A stretch of 64,000 nucleotides of DNA from Thiomicrorhabdus sp. Kp2 (GTDB taxonomy: Bacteria; Pseudomonadota; Gammaproteobacteria; Thiomicrospirales; Thiomicrospiraceae). A program made the translations under genes and the position numbers. Below, in pieces: positions 63,088 through 64,000 of this stretch. Location of the stretch: contig NZ_ARWI01000001.1 of the NCBI RefSeq assembly GCF_000478585.1, forward strand, positions 1,674,001 to 1,738,000, read 5' to 3'. The first letter of the stretch is position 1; each line of letters begins with the position of its first letter. A model generated the notes under the pieces. That model was not told the origin of the DNA and searched no databases. It saw only the letters and a list, made by a program, of their open reading frames with translations.

Positions 63088-64000
63088 ATGTACGAAGAAA
63101 TCTCCCATTCATTATTGAACGATATCCTCAACCAAATCAAACCAGATATTTACCAAAAAGATTTACGCCATTTCTATACACGGCTTGGTGCAAACTTTTA
63201 TGCCATTCATGGTTTGTTTTCTAAGCTGTATGGTAATCGCCCAGATTTTGAACAACAGGCTTTAAAACTAGTTGAAACCATGGCTCGAAAATACATTAAT
63301 CGTTTAGATGATTTAAAACAGCTAGACATTGATCGTGAACGAGACCATAACTGGTTTTTACATCAAAAATGGGTGGGAATGGCGCTCTATGCGAATGGTT
63401 TTGCTAAAGACTTAAATGATATGCAAAGCCATTTAAGCTATCTGCAAGAGCTTGGTGTCAATCTGGCTCACATTATGCCCATTATGAAATGTCCAGAAGG
63501 GCAGAGTGATGGCGGCTATGCCGTCAGTGATTTTAGAGAGGTGGATAGTCGTGCTGGAACCCTAGAAGACTTACAGAATCTCTCTACAGAGATGCGTGAA
63601 CGAGATATGTTGCTGGCGTTAGATGTGGTTTTAAACCACACCTCGGACGAACACGAATGGGCCGAAAAAGCCCGTGAAGGTGACCCCGTTTACCGTGATT
63701 ACTATTACACCTTTGAATCTCGTAATATCCCCGATATGTTTGAGCAAAGCATGTTGGAAGTTTTTCCAGAAACCGCACCAGGAAACTTTACCTGGGATGA
63801 CAAAATGCAACGTTGGGTCATGACGGTATTCAATAATTACCAATGGGATTTAAATTACAATAATCCAGCCGTTTTTATTGAAATGCTTGATGTCATTCTC
63901 TACTGGGCAAATCAAGGGGCTGATATCCTGCGTTTGGATGCCGTTGCATTCCTTTGGAAAAAACTTGGCAGTACCTGTCAAAATGAACATGAAGCTCACT
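63088..64000 (+). CDS. Amylosucrase-type GH13 enzyme (3' end outside window)
   Basis: The frame starts at the ATG at 63088 and is open to the right edge, giving 304 residues of an enzyme expected to be about 640. The N-terminal helical segment and PIMKCPEGQSDGGYAVSDFREVD, LALDVVLNHTSDEHEWA, and the nucleophile region GADILRLDAVAFLWK match amylosucrase or the related sucrose hydrolases of GH13_4. It splits sucrose, and true amylosucrase also builds an alpha-1,4-glucan. Fructokinase immediately upstream suits fructose release. The choice between hydrolase and glucan synthase cannot be made from this part. Confidence 0.85.
   Translation, partial: MYEEISHSLLNDILNQIKPDIYQKDLRHFYTRLGANFYAIHGLFSKLYGNRPDFEQQALKLVETMARKYINRLDDLKQLDIDRERDHNWFLHQKWVGMALYANGFAKDLNDMQSHLSYLQELGVNLAHIMPIMKCPEGQSDGGYAVSDFREVDSRAGTLEDLQNLSTEMRERDMLLALDVVLNHTSDEHEWAEKAREGDPVYRDYYYTFESRNIPDMFEQSMLEVFPETAPGNFTWDDKMQRWVMTVFNNYQWDLNYNNPAVFIEMLDVILYWANQGADILRLDAVAFLWKKLGSTCQNEHEAH

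Overview
The window looks like the chromosome of a sulfur-oxidising, CO2-fixing gammaproteobacterium of the Thiomicrospira / Thiomicrorhabdus / Hydrogenovibrio group. This is an inference from the alpha-carboxysome locus, the SbtA-type bicarbonate transporter, the moderately AT-rich base composition and the gammaproteobacterial housekeeping genes; no 16S or marker search was possible.

Region 1 (1-7966, + strand) is the 3' part of an alpha-carboxysome operon: csoSCA (cut by the left edge), csoS4A, csoS4B, three csoS1 shell paralogues, a ferritin-like protein, acRAF, and an alpha-type McdB positioning protein without an adjacent McdA. After a terminator and a dyad-rich regulatory region comes a second CO2-concentrating block: SbtA-like transporter, PII-like SbtB, a HAM1/RdgB nucleotide pyrophosphatase, a tandem-BMC CsoS1D-like shell protein, and a LysR regulator.

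Region 2 (7987-19739, - strand), read in transcription order: an ABC/LolA-like/outer-membrane protein set, then gmk, kdnA, kdnB, kdsB, waaA, rpoZ, spoT. The usual gmk-rpoZ-spoT neighbourhood is split by genes for an 8-amino-Kdo lipopolysaccharide core.

Region 3 (19886-32818) holds aroK-aroB, a sugar-phosphate mutarotase, a palindromic MITE-like element, a tRNA-Arg(CCT), an ovothiol pair (ovoA plus a likely ovoB lyase), a YoaK-family membrane protein, rpoH with a textbook CIRCE operator over its promoter, an orphan fliS, purT and a GGDEF protein with a degenerate EAL domain.

Region 4 (32856-35614) contains an IS3-family element inserted in the loop of an intrinsic terminator, a YjdF-family membrane protein and a second MITE-like element.

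Region 5 (35615-45347, +) is a tad/flp pilus operon: flp, tadE-like, rcpC, rcpA, tadZ, tadA, tadB, tadC, tadD and a Cys-rich tadG-like gene, ended by a strong terminator.

Region 6 (45441-50864, -) holds mtnN-luxS, a lipoprotein, and a metallopeptidase / alpha-E / circularly permuted ATP-grasp cluster.

Region 7 (51328-64000, +) is a compatible-solute and sugar-phosphate island: glucosylglycerate synthesis and phosphorolysis, gnd-zwf-pgl, then sucrose synthesis (sps, spp), fructokinase and amylosucrase (cut by the right edge). A good sigma-54 promoter precedes it.

Across the window a 12-bp palindrome, ACCAGGCCTGGT, occurs 11 times exactly. Its 8-bp core CAGGCCTG occurs about 31 times by hand count, where about one is expected. 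It lies in genes (three reading frames, both strands) and between genes. It behaves like a highly iterated palindrome and is the most unusual signal I found.
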